64,000 nucleotides of DNA from Linyphia triangularis (Eukaryota; Arthropoda; Arachnida; Araneae; Linyphiidae): assembly GCA_963978545.1 (NCBI GenBank), contig OZ021732.1:33076123-33140122 (forward strand), read 5' to 3'. Below, one piece after another: positions 1 to 13,172 of this stretch. The position numbers were made by a program, and so were the translations under genes. The first letter of the stretch is position 1. Each line of letters starts with the position of its first letter. Below the pieces are notes generated by a model, which did not search any database, had not been told where the DNA came from, and saw nothing but the letters and a program-made list of their open reading frames with translations.

Positions 1-113
1 AACACCATAGATTTTAATACAATTACCAATATTATAGTGGAATTGAAAGTTGTACGATGTCCCCCACCCCTAGTTTTTATTGTAGTATTATATTCAAACT
101 ATCTTCATTCCAG

Positions 114-3100
114 CGCTATATTTTTTGGTGTTTATATCGGCTTGGTCTGCTCCGGAAATCTAAGGTATTTATTAAAAAAAAAAAATTCTTCGTTTTATTG
201 ATATTTTATTTTTATGTTTGGTTTATCCTAAATATCAAGTTCTTTTTATTTATTTCATTTATTATTTATTTACAATAGCTAACCGATCCGATTATTTCCA
301 TTTTAGGCGGAAGTTTCCTACAAATATAATTTTACTAATAATATTCGTAAGTATTTTTTATTTATTTTTATTTAGATAAAATATATTTTCAAGTCCGCAT
401 AAAAACTAAATAATCTTCCATTAAAAATGTTTAAATATCTCATAATCTATTATTCTTTTAATAAAAAAATATGTAGGGCAAATACATAAAAAAGAGATAG
501 GGCAGAGACATAAAAAAGACCCTCTAATTTTAAAATTATATTCATAAAAAATTGTAACAATAATTTAACAAAAATAATTTCTGTAACATTTAGTGATGCT
601 TTTTCTTTGTTAAAATATTATTTTTCATATAAAAAAAATTCCATTCGAAAAATTGCTAATTTTATAGTACTGCGAGAAAATATTTAATTTATTAATATAT
701 AAAATTTCTGATCAAAAGTGCTATAGCATAAAAATGTATTTATTAAATCTTTAATATAAAAATTGCTGTAAATATCTAAATCCATTGTAAGTCAAAGCGA
801 TGGGTGTCCTGAATTTTGGCCATAGATAACATTAATATGCATATTACATATCATTCTCAAAAAGTAATGCTAATTTCTTAGGGGGGCTTTAAGAGAAGAA
901 AAAAAAATATAGAAAGTATTTAATTGAAGTTAAATAAAAGTACTTAAGGAGAAAAATCGATGGTAAAGTTACACCCGTATTTTTAACAATAATTGTATAA
1001 CATAACGTATTCAATGACGTAAAGAAAGTTAAACAAGCAACTTTTAATGGATTCAAAAATTAAATGAACGTAACATTCATTCTTTTGTTGTTTCTTAGAC
1101 GCTAGCAGCAAGCTATATGTTTGCAACTTTATCAAAGTAAGCAATATAACTTATAAATTCAATTCGTATGTTTTTTTTTTATTAATAATGCACAGTGTTG
1201 AATAATGCAAGCAAGATTAAACCTTTTTTCTGATAGTCATTTCAGCAACGAGTCTATCTTTATGGCTGTCGGAATATCTGCAGCAGTTTGCTTCGCCGTT
1301 ACGCTCTTTTCGTTCAATACCAAGGTGAGTAAAAAATTATTACTAGTAAGTAGGCTGTGCACAGTCTACGCATATAAGTTTGCTTAGATGAATTAATTTT
1401 TTGTGGAAGTTTACCTAGAGTTAGTTACTGGTAAACTATATTATTATATGTTTATTGCTGAAAGATATCAGATTCATTAAGTTCCCTCAACGCCCTAAAA
1501 TTGCATTTTTCACTTTTCTATAGTGCTGCCACCTACTTTATACTATCGCAACTTCTCAAAAATTTTGGACTTTTTATAAAAATCTTCAACTTTGATTTTC
1601 AAACAAATAATAAAACAATGCGCAATTGTAAATAAACTATTCATCAGAAGCATAGCCAATAAATTGGTGTATTTATTAATGTTGGTTTTGAATACACGGA
1701 GAAAATGGGATCGTTACGAAAAGAAGAAAAAAATGACTGGCCGGACCGGAAATAATATATAAAGTGGTTCGGATCTGGAGTTATGGGTCTTCTTTCATCC
1801 TTTACATAAATAGGAAACAGAGTACATTAAACTTCCGACTTTACCTGTTTAATTTTGCATCTTAAACGTTACACACGTGCAGGGCCCTGATTTAGAAACT
1901 GGCATTAATGGGAAGTCAGGCTCTGCACACATGGTTGTTGTACAATTGTAGTTGTGGTTGATGTTTCAGAACACAAAAGGTGATATTGGTTTTGCTGCGC
2001 CAACTCATATTATGGACTAGCATAATTATGCTCGTCATGGACTAGCATAATTATGCACTTGCCATGGACTAGCAAAAATGTGATTTTAGGAAGAAAATGT
2101 CAAATACGAGATACATTAACATAATTCAAAACGTTAAATATATTTCGAAATTTTGATATATGTCTTTCTTTTCTAGTTCGATTTTACTTCCTGTGGAGGG
2201 ATGTTGTGTATTCTACTATTGATTTTGATTATATTTGGCATCATAGCCATTTTCGTCCAGTCTAAGGTAACCCTTAAATCAAAATAACTTCACCTTCCAC
2301 ACGATCGTCCTCCAGGCGAATAGACGTAATATCTCATTACTTTTCAATTTTAGATACGTCTACTTGCCTGAAACTTAATGTAATCGTTTTAAAGGTATGA
2401 TAAAAATAACGAAAATATTCACTTCGTTACAGCCATTTCATGTATTTATCGGATTCTTAACGAATTGGCTGGCTGAAGTAGAAAAAATACACCACTGCAA
2501 GCTGTAATTTACTCGAAATAATACGTATTTGATAGAATGGTAATTACAAAATGTTTATTTTAGCTTTGGAATACACGAGCTGACCACTTTGGGGTAGGAT
2601 AATAAGTGGTATAAAGCTTGGCTAAACTTTTCTTTTAATAATTATTTTATTATACTTATTGAGGTAACCCATGAAAAGGAAAGTAAATGATGATAAATGA
2701 TAATTAGCAATTTAAGGTTTTTTTCGCAAATTAGGAATAAAAAATTAAAGGTAAGTAAAAAATGGATTTAAAAATATTTTTGGCGTTTGCGATACCCTCC
2801 TCTTGTAACTGCTTTATGGATTTGATATGCATACTTACTGAATATATGTGCTTCGTTTACGAAATTTCGCTATATATATATATCTTCGCAACTGCTTATT
2901 ACTTAGTCTATAATTACAAAATTCTAAATAATTAGTTTAGTAGAAAAGTGTTGCAAAACCATTCTTAATTATTTAACTATATTTACTAGTAATTGGAAAA
3001 ATCTTCTTAAAACTGAGAGTGTTTTCAAGCTTTAGTTCTCGTCGAAAATAATGTCCAATAACTAAAGGCAGTCAATTGTAAGGTAGAGAAAATACATTAT

Positions 3101-6100
3101 TTAAACAAGAAAAAATACTTAATAGTAGTTAGAAAAGGACAGTCCTGAGCCATGGCGGGATGCGGGATGGTATGGTATGGGGGCGTGACCGGAAGGGGGC
3201 GTGTCCGGATATGACGTCACCGGAAGTCACGTGCCCGGAAGTGGAGTGGAGTTGTTTCCCTCCTGCTGCTGTTTTAGTTTCATTATAAGCTGTTTGTGTA
3301 TGACGTCACAGTGGGAATGACGTCATAATGTGTTTTATATTAAAGTTTTGAGCGATGCAACACTTTTTAGTTTCGATTTACCTTTAAGATGGAGTTGAGT
3401 TGTTCTAGGACTGCTTGTAAATGAATAAGTTAGAGTGATAGGTTTTTATTGCGTGACGTCACAGTAGGTATGACGTCATAATGTGTTATATATCAAAGTT
3501 TAGAGCGATGGCAACACTTTTTAGTGTCGATTTACCTTTCAGACTGAGTTGAGTTGTTCTAGGGCTGCTTATAAATGAATAAGTTAGAGTGATAGGTATT
3601 TTTACTAATGACGTCACAGTGGGTATGGCGTCATTCTATGTTAAGATTTACGTTTTAAGTGGTGATAACATTGGATATATATCAAATTTAGTTTTCAGGT
3701 GTTGGCAACGAGTTCTGATCGGTCAGCTAAATGCTCGCTTGTGACTGATAAGTTTTAAACATGTGACCAAAAGTTAACTCCTGATTGACTGTTTGGTTTT
3801 CTAGCGAGTTACTTACATATCCTTTAATCAAGTTAAAATACATGCAACAAAGTTACACAAATAAAAATGTTAAATTTGAAAAGTTAATAAAAGGAAGGCC
3901 ATTTGCTAAGGGTCTAAAGAACCCTAACCCCGAGCTACACGTGACATTTCAATATTTTACCAAACAATTGTTAAAATATCGACTATCGGACGTTGCCTTC
4001 ATGGTAACTCATCTACCCACCCCCCTTCCCTAACCAATTTTGAATAAGTTAATTTGAAAGACTTTAGAAAATGTTAATTATTTTGAAGTTAAATTTTAAA
4101 AGTGAGGACCCACCTCCAGCCCGATACCTCTTTTAGGAAGAATTGGTACCGCCTCACTCCACCCTATCAAAAAAAAAAAAAACTTATTCCAAAGAACGTA
4201 TATTTCCTTGAAATATGAGGTCACTAACTAACCATCCAATAATATCTTTTAAGAAGACATCATTACCTTAAATCCTAAACAATTTTAAATTTTAAAAAAT
4301 CTGAAAAGAAGACTTGTGAGAACGTATATTTCTCTCATGAATTAAATTTAATGATCACATACAAAATCCTGAAAAAAAAAAATTAACGTTAAATAAGTTT
4401 TTAAAAATTTAGTTAAAGTAATATTTTAGTTAAATTAAGGCTTAAAGAGATAAAAAAAAAAATTTAAGGATTAAATGAATGATTTAAGGAATTTTGAAGT
4501 GACCATAGGCATAGCTGGTTATGCCATCTTCCAGCAGATACCGCTTGTCGTCATAGGCCGACAAGGCTCTCTTGGTTTGTTGGAGTGAGAAGATGTTTAA
4601 AAATCCACTTACCGAATAATCGAAACGAAATCTGCGAAGCTAAAATAACTGTGAATAACTACACAAGTACGAACAAAATCGCGATGAGAAAAAAAACACG
4701 AAGTATTAAACACGTCTTTCACACTCAGGTATCTAAGTAGAAATGGCGAGACGGCAACCGGTAGCGTCTATATATGAGGGGTGATCACGTGACTTCACCG
4801 ACCAATCAGGTTTCACGGTAGAGGGTGCTACTGACTATCGACCCGTCAGAAGGGAGGGGAGCGAGACTAGGGATGTTTCAACACGCTTCAACGCGTTTGC
4901 GAGTGGAGTTGTTGTGTAACGATCTTGCTTGAAACAGTTAAAGTGATAGATAATTTGTTCGTGACGTCATAGTGTAGCGAATGGGTTTTTAGCGTAGACA
5001 GTTGTTGCAATTGGAGTAATTATGAAATTTATTAAATATAAAGATAATATTTAGTAATAATTATCAGATTTTATAATTATTATAAAAAATAAACTTATAA
5101 AAAAAAAAGTGAACGTGAAAATTTACTTTACGAATAAAAATCATGTCTTTAAAAAGTGTACGAATATCACTAAATAAGAGAAAAAAGTAACATACTTAAA
5201 CTCTATAAAATAAATAACTTTAACATTAACGTAAAAAATTTACTTTTCACATAAAAATCACTTTAAAATGAGTAAAAATATCGCTAAATAAGAGAAAAAA
5301 AGTAACTTACTTAAAATTTCTAAGATAAATATTTAACCTTTACTCGAAAATTCCCTTCATATATAAAAATCACGACTTTAAAATATGACATGCAAGAGAA
5401 AAGTAACGTACTTAAACTTTCTACGACAAATAACTTTAACATTAACGTAACATTTTACTTTACACATAAAAATCCCGACTTTAAAATATGTAGAAATATC
5501 GCTAAATAAAAGAAGAAAAAAAGTAACATACTTAAACTTTGTACGACAAATAACTTTGACATTAACGTAAAAAATGTTCTTCACATATAAAAATCACGAC
5601 TTTAAAATAAAACATGCAAGAGAAAAGTAACGTACTTAAACTTTCTACGACAAATAACTTTAACATTAACGTAAAATTTTACTTTACACATAAAAATCCC
5701 GACTTTAAAATCTGTAGAAATATCGCTAAATAAAAGAAGAAAAAAAATTAACACACTTAAACTTTCTACGACAAATAACTTTAACATTAACGCAAAAATT
5801 TACTTTACATATAAAAATCACGACTTTAAAATGTGACGTGTAAGAAGAATTAGCATACTTAAAATTTCTACGACAAATAATTCAAACATTGCCATTCATG
5901 TCTTTAAAATGTATAATGACAACTCTAACTTTTAGAAAAAAGAAACACTAAAAATTTACAAGGCAAAGAATTTAAAATTGAACGTGAAAATTAACTTCAC
6001 ATGTACAATCATACTCTTATATCAACGATAAATAAGATAAAAAAGAAGCTCTAAAAATTTATAAGGCAAATAATTTAAATAATACGCGAAAATTTACCAC

Positions 6101-9100
6101 ACATATAAAAATTATGTCTCTCAAATGTGTAAGAATAACGCTAAATTAGAGAAAAAGAAATACTAAAAATTTATAAGGTAAGGAATTGAAACAATATGCG
6201 AAAATTTATTTCACGCATAAAATTTTTATCTTTAAAATGTGTAAGAATAATGCTAAATTAGAGAAGAAAAAAAAATAACATACTTAAACTTTCTTCGACA
6301 ACAATTTAAACAATACGCGACATTTTCATACACAATTATTTTCTTAGGTTAATGTTAAATAATGGGAAGTTTAACAGAATAAAAATTTCAAAGATAAAGA
6401 ATTTTAACCTTTACACGAAAATTTACCTCACAAAAATATCATATCCTTAAACTTTAACGTGACAATTTACTCTTCATATACAATTAAACTCTTAGGTTAA
6501 TGTTAAATAAGAAAAAAAAATAATATACTTAAAATTTCTAAGATAAATATAACGTAAAAATTTCGTATCATGTGTTTAAAATGTAACATATAAGAGAAAA
6601 AAAACTAACATACTTGAACTTTCTATAGCAAAGAATTTAAGCATTAGCGTAAAAATTCACTTTACATATAAAATTCACATCTTTAAATGGGAAGATAAGC
6701 AGGTGACGGTAATTAGCCAATCAGGGTAGCGGTAGGTGATACGCCATTCGCAGGCATTTTTAGATCGGAGGATGAGTCACGCTAAAACTTGATGGAACAG
6801 GTCGGGAGATTTGTACAGCAAGAACAACAGCATCGACGCGCAAGCAGCGGGTGATGCTGTGATGTGTCAGCAGGTCTTTGAGATTATCGTTTTCCTACTT
6901 TGCCGTTTTCATAATGAAATGTTTGTGAAAACTTGGAATGAATAAAGTGGATTTCAAAGACATATTAGTAAGTGAAGGTAGAATTCGCATGGACTTTCTT
7001 CCAAAAAGTATGATTCACTTGGAGAATTTAAGATCATTTCTACTTGAAAACTTTTCTATTATTTAAAACATTGAATATTGTTCAAACTCAGTGGGATTAT
7101 ATGCTACAATACGGGTAAAACTTAACAAAATTGTTACATAGAAGAAAAATAGTAAGAGATTTAAAATAAATATTAGTTATAGATACTCCAAAGAAAAAAT
7201 TTCACCTCTACTTTTCAATCGGAAAATCAATACAAGTTGGAAATTTATGTTACTTCAAGAAAGACTTAGACAATTTACTTTGTAATAATATACGTTAAGG
7301 TGTCATATTAACTCGTGCAATAAATGCTGACTAAGGATTATTTTACTTATCAATCTAAGAAAGGTGAGTAGTTAGAAAATAGGGCTCCTGGGCCAGGGCG
7401 GTATGCGGTATGGTATGGTATGGTATGGTATGGTATGGTATGGTATGGTATGGGGGCGTGACCGGAAGGGGGCGTGACCGGATATGACGTCACAGGAAGT
7501 GACATCACAGGATATGCCATCACCGGAAGTCACGTGACCGGAAGTGGGGTTGAGTTGTTCCCCTCCTGCTGTTGTTTTAGTTTCATTATAAGCTGTTTGT
7601 GTATGACGTCACAGTAGGTATGACGTCATAATGTGTTTGATATTAAAGTTTTGAGTGGTGGCAACACTTTTTTAGTTTCGGTTTATCTAGCAGATGGAGC
7701 TGAGTTGTTCTAGGACTGCTTCTAAACGAATAAGTTAGAGTGATAGGCTTTTATTGAGTGACGTCACAGTAGGTATGACGTCATAATTTGTTTTATATCA
7801 AAGTTTTGAGCGGTGGCAACACTTTTTAGTGTCGATTTACCTTTCAGACTGAGTTGAGTTGTTCTAGGGCTGCTTATAAATGAATAAGTTAGAGTGATAG
7901 GTATTTTTACTAATGACGTCACAGTGGGTATGGCGTCATTCTATGTTAAGATTTACGTTTTAAGTGGTGATAACATTGGATATATATCAAATTTAGTTTT
8001 CAGGTGTTGGCAACGAGTTCTGATCGGTCAGCTAAATGCTCGCTTGTGACTGATAAGTTTTAAACATGTGACCAAAAGTTAACTCCTGATTGACTGTTTG
8101 GTTTTCTAGCGAGTTACTTACATATCCTTTAGCCAAGTTAAAATACCTGCAACAAAGTTACACAAAAAAAAATGTTAAATTTGAAAAGTTAATAAAAGAA
8201 GGCCATTTGCTAAGGGTCTAAAGAACCCTAACCCCGAGCTACACGTGACATTTCAATATTTTACCAAACAATTGTTAAAATATCGACTATCGGACGTTGC
8301 CTTCATGGTAACTCATCTACCCACCCCCCTTCCCTAACTAATTTTGAATAAGTTAAGACTTTAGAATTACAATTAATAAATTTTGAAAAATTATTTATTA
8401 AAGGTGAGGACCCACCTCCAGCCCGATACCTCTTTTAGGAAGAAATGGTACCGCCTCACTCCCCCCTATCAACAAAAAAAAACTTATTTCAAAGAACGTA
8501 TATTTCCTTGAAATATGAGGTCACTAACCAACCATCCAATAATATCTTTTAAGAAGACATCATTACCTTAAATCCTAAACAATTTTAAATTTTAAAAAAT
8601 CTGAAAAGAAGACTTGTGAGAACGTATATTTCTCTCATGAATTAAATTTAATGATCACATACAAAATCCTGAAAAAAAATTAACGTTAAATAAGTTTTTA
8701 AAAAATTAGTTAAAGTAATATTTTAGTTAAATTAAGGCTTAAAGAGATAAAAAAAAAAAATTAAGGATTAAATGAATGATTTAAGGAATTTTGAAGTGAC
8801 CATAGGCATAGCTGGTTATGCCATCTTCCAGCAGATACCGCTTGTCGTCATAGGCCGACAAGGCTCTCTTGGTTTGTTGGAGTGAGAAGATGTTTAAAAA
8901 TTCACTTACCGAATAATCGAAACGAAATCTGCGAAGCTAAAATAACTGTGAATAACTACACAAGTACGAACAAAATCGCGATGAGAAAAAAAACACGAAG
9001 TATTAAACACGTCTTTCACACTCAGGTATCTAAGTAGAAATGGCGAGACGGCAACCGGTAGCGTCTATATATGAAGGGTGATCACGTGACTTCACCGACC

Positions 9101-12100
9101 AATCAGGTTTCACGGTAGAGGGTGCTACTGACTATCGACCCGTCAGACGGGAGGGGAGCGAGACTAGGGATGTTTCAACACGCTTCAACGCGTTTGCGAG
9201 TTGAGTTGTTGTGTAACGATCTTGCTTGAAACAGTTAAAGTGATAGATAATTTGTTCGTGACGTCATAGTATAGCGAATGGGTTTTTAGCGTAGACAGTT
9301 GTTTCAATTGGAGTAATTATGAAATTTATTAAATATAAAGATAATATTTAGTAATAATTATCAGATTTTATTATTATTATTATAAAAAATAAACTTATAA
9401 AAAAAGTGAACGTGAAAATTTACTTTACGAATAAAAATCATGTCTTTAAAATGTGTACGAATATCACTAAATAAGAGAAAAAAGTAACATACTTAAACTC
9501 TTTAAGATAAATAACTTTAACACTAACGTAAAAAATTTACTTTTCACATAAAAATCACTTTAAAATGAGTAAAAATATCGGTAAATAAAAGAAAAAAAAA
9601 GTAACTTACTTAAAATTTCTAAGATAAATATTTAACCTTTACTCGAAAATTCCCTTCATATATAAAAATCACGACTTTAAAATATGACATGCAAGAGAAA
9701 AGTAACGTACTTAAACTTTCTACGACAAATAACTTTAACATTAACGTAACATTTTACTTTACACATAAAAATCCCGACTTTAAAATATGTAGAAATATCG
9801 CTAAATAAAAGAAGAAAAAAAAAGTAACATACTTAAACTTTGTACGACAAATAACTTTGACATTAACGTAAAAAATTTTCTTCACATATAAAAATCACGA
9901 CTTTAAAATGTGACGTGTAAGAAGAATTAGCATACTTAAAATTTCTACGACAAATAAATTTAACCTTTACCCGAAAATTTACTATATACATAAAAATCAT
10001 GTCTTTAAAATATGTAAAAATATTGCTAAATAAAAGAAAAAAAAACTAACATACTTAAACTTTGCACGACAAATAACTTTAGCATTAACGTAAAAATTTA
10101 CTTCACATATAAAAATCACGACATTAAAATGTGACATGTAAGAAGAATTAGCATACTTAAAATTTCTACGATAAATAATTCTAACATTTGAGTGAAAATT
10201 TACTACATATATAAAAATCATGTATTTCAAATGTGTAAGAATAACGCTAAATTAGAGAAAAAGAAATACTAAAAATTTATAAGGTAAGGAATTGAAACAA
10301 TATGCGAAAATTTATTTCACGCATAAAATTTTTATCTTTAAAATGTGTAAGAATAATGCTAAATTAGAGAAGAAAAAAAATAACATACTTAAACTTTCTT
10401 CGACAACAATTTAAACAATACGCGACATTTTCATACACAATTATTTTCTTAGGTTAATGTTAAATAATGGGAAATTTAACAGAATAAAAATTTCAAAGAT
10501 AAAGAATTTTAACCTTTACACGAAAATTTACCTCACAAAAATATCATATCCTTAAACTTTAACGTGACAATTTACTCTTCATATACAATTAAACTCTTAG
10601 GTTAATGTTAAATAAGAAAAAAAAATAATATACTTAAAATTTCTAAGATAAACATAACGTAAAAATTTCGTATCAAGTGTTTAAAATGTAACATATAAGA
10701 GAAAAAAAACTAACATACTTGAACTTTCTATAGCAAAGAATTTAAGCATTAGCGTAAAAATTCACTTTACATATAAAATTCACATCTTTAAATGGGAAGA
10801 TAAGCAGGTGACGGTAATTAGCCAATCAGGGTAGCGGTAGGTGATACGCCATTCGCCGACATTTTTAGATCGGAGGATGAGTCACGCTAAAACTTGTTGG
10901 AACAGGTCGGGAGATTTGTACAGCAAGAACAACAGCATCGACGCGCAAGCAGCGGGTGATGCTGTGATGTGTCAGCAGGTCTTTGAGATTATCGTTTTCC
11001 TACTTTGCCGTTTTCATAATGAAATGTTTGTGAAAACTTGGAATGAATAAAGTGGATTTCAAAGACATATTAGTAAGTGAAGGTAGAATTCGCATGGACT
11101 TTCTTCCAAAAAGTATGATTCACTTGGAGAATTTAAGATCATTTCTACTTGAAAACTTTTCTATTATTTAAAACATTGAATATTGTTCAAACTCAGTGGG
11201 ATTATATGCTACAATACGGGTAAAACTTAACAAAATTGTTACATAGAAGAAAAATAGTAAGAGATTTAAAATAAATATTAGTTATAGATACTCCAAAGAA
11301 AAAATTTCACTTCAACTTTTCAATCGGAAAATCAATACAAGTTGGAAATTTATGTTACTTCAAGAAAGACTAGGACAATTTACTTTGTAATAATATACGT
11401 TAAGGTGTCGTATTAACTCGTGCAATACATGCTGACTAAGGTTTATTTTACTTGAAAGGTGAATTGGGGGAAAATATTAAATAAATTGTAGATATTAAAT
11501 ACATTGTAGATATGCATTCAAGTTTTGAAAATCACCTGCAAGACTTTTAAAACATCTTAAGATAAATTGAAAGAAACTTTTTATACTCTGAAAGGAAATC
11601 ACAAGTAATTTAGTTAACTTTTTTCATGGTAACACTCATATTCAACGACATGTTTTTAAAATTTAACCTTCTTTACATGATAATAGTTATAAATTTTTTC
11701 AATCTCAGATGCGATATACTATTATTTCTAACGTATATGTTACGAATTGTGTAAAGTTTTTAAAAGAGTATATGCAAATCACCAATCAGAAACATAAAAA
11801 TCTAACATCAATCAAACACACTAAAATAATAAGATATTTTCCTTAGTGGAAATAGTTAACTACTCATGTGATGGAATGTACTTAGAAAATTTAAATACTG
11901 AAAAAAGTTTGCTAGGCAAACTTAAAGAATATATATTTTTTTTTCTTGTGAAAAACTAGCATAAATTTGAGAAATATAGAGTTTGATACTACGTAAAATT
12001 GAACATCATCTGGACAAACTAAATTATACATGAATTTTTTTTTTATTTGAGAGGTGCTGACAATATATCATTAATACAGAGATTTTTAACTTCCACCCAT

Positions 12101-13127
12101 AATTTCTAAATAACTTATACATAAATTTCAGAAAACTGAAACGGAATGTGTTTTACAAGACGCTTATTTTGTAAGATGAATATTCAATATTAATATAACT
12201 GAGCAAAGTTCATTACGGAAAAAACTTGTAAAAGATACTTATATTTTGAAAATAGTTTGAAATATCCTTTTAAATTTATGAATGCTCGCTTTCGAAAGAC
12301 ACAAATAAAACTGATATTACACATGATAATTAACACATGCATAACATTAATCAAACAAAGTGGAATTTTTATTGCTTGTGACCGATAACTTTTCAGTGAA
12401 GTAGAACTTACATAGGAAATTTGTGCAAACTTTTTCAACTTTTAAACCAAGTATTATGTAAAATTATAAATTACGATAGGAAATAGCACACTTCAGAATC
12501 GGAACAAGTCTTCCAGTTAAGCTAAATTTATTTCTCAAGGAATTGAAAGCATACCAGACAAGTCCTTATCATTTCGCATCTTTTCTCATATTGCAAAAAG
12601 ACATACTTTGTAAAAGATCGTCGTTGCACTTAACAAAAATCAGTAAAAATAAATGTATTTTCTATGGCAAAGATAAAACTTCACAACTTAATTACTGAAA
12701 ATTAGCTAAGTTGCATATGGTTTATTCACATAACTCGCATATGCTTCGAATGTTGAAATATATTTGTCAGTTGAAATCAAACTAATCGAAAATAAATGCT
12801 ACCTACATTTTCAAGTCGGAAATTACTATTAAATAAACTTTACATGTAAAACATTGTCATGTTAAAAAGAAAAATCTACAAAAATGTAAATGATAATTTT
12901 ACTGTTGGTACATAAATGATGAATAATTTATGATTTTATTCTAGGCAAACGTTTTATTGTCTAACAGAGAACTTAAACTTTAGCAGAAAAATAAAAAAAT
13001 ACAATTTTTATATCCTATCATGCTTGTCTAAAATTGAATTTATTAGCTGTTGTAATAGATTTTTATTGTCCAAATTTCTATAGTTTTTCTTCCCGGTGCA
13101 ATAAAATTAAGTTCATGTGTAATGATT

Positions 13128-13172
<45 letters not shown>

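Larger units (their letters stand above)
3124..7366 (+). repeat. Outer tandem copy 1 of the palindrome arm (4.24 kb)
   Basis: This stretch repeats, in the same orientation, the unit starting at 7367. Both contain terminal repeat, subterminal block, PolB C-terminal relic, promoter, AT-rich array and conserved island, in that order. Copy 1 ends abruptly at the internal terminus AGTAGTTAG at 7367. Its outer end (AGTAGTTAGAAAAGGACAG) matches the extreme right end of the element better than it matches copy 2. Confidence 0.85.

Noticed and set aside
1205..1387. Stand-alone 60-codon gene starting at ATG 1205
   Set aside because: The first 14 codons precede a good acceptor at 1245 and the last codons follow donor GTGAGT at 1325. 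The region 1246-1324 is an internal TMBIM exon.
3785..4033. 82-codon ORF near the palindrome ends (also 21069-21317) as a gene
   Set aside because: The frame is broken in copy 2 and in the intact Polinton although the DNA is conserved, and composition shows no protein family. Better explained as conserved subterminal noncoding DNA.
5378..5787. Lysine/phenylalanine-rich short ORFs in the AT-rich arrays
   Set aside because: They repeat with the satellite unit and change with unit number, so they are by-products of the tandem repeat.
12190..12438. Minus-strand 82-codon ORF in the inner palindrome arm
   Set aside because: The plus strand of the same stretch resembles decayed ATPase sequence, and the minus-strand ORF has no family resemblance.
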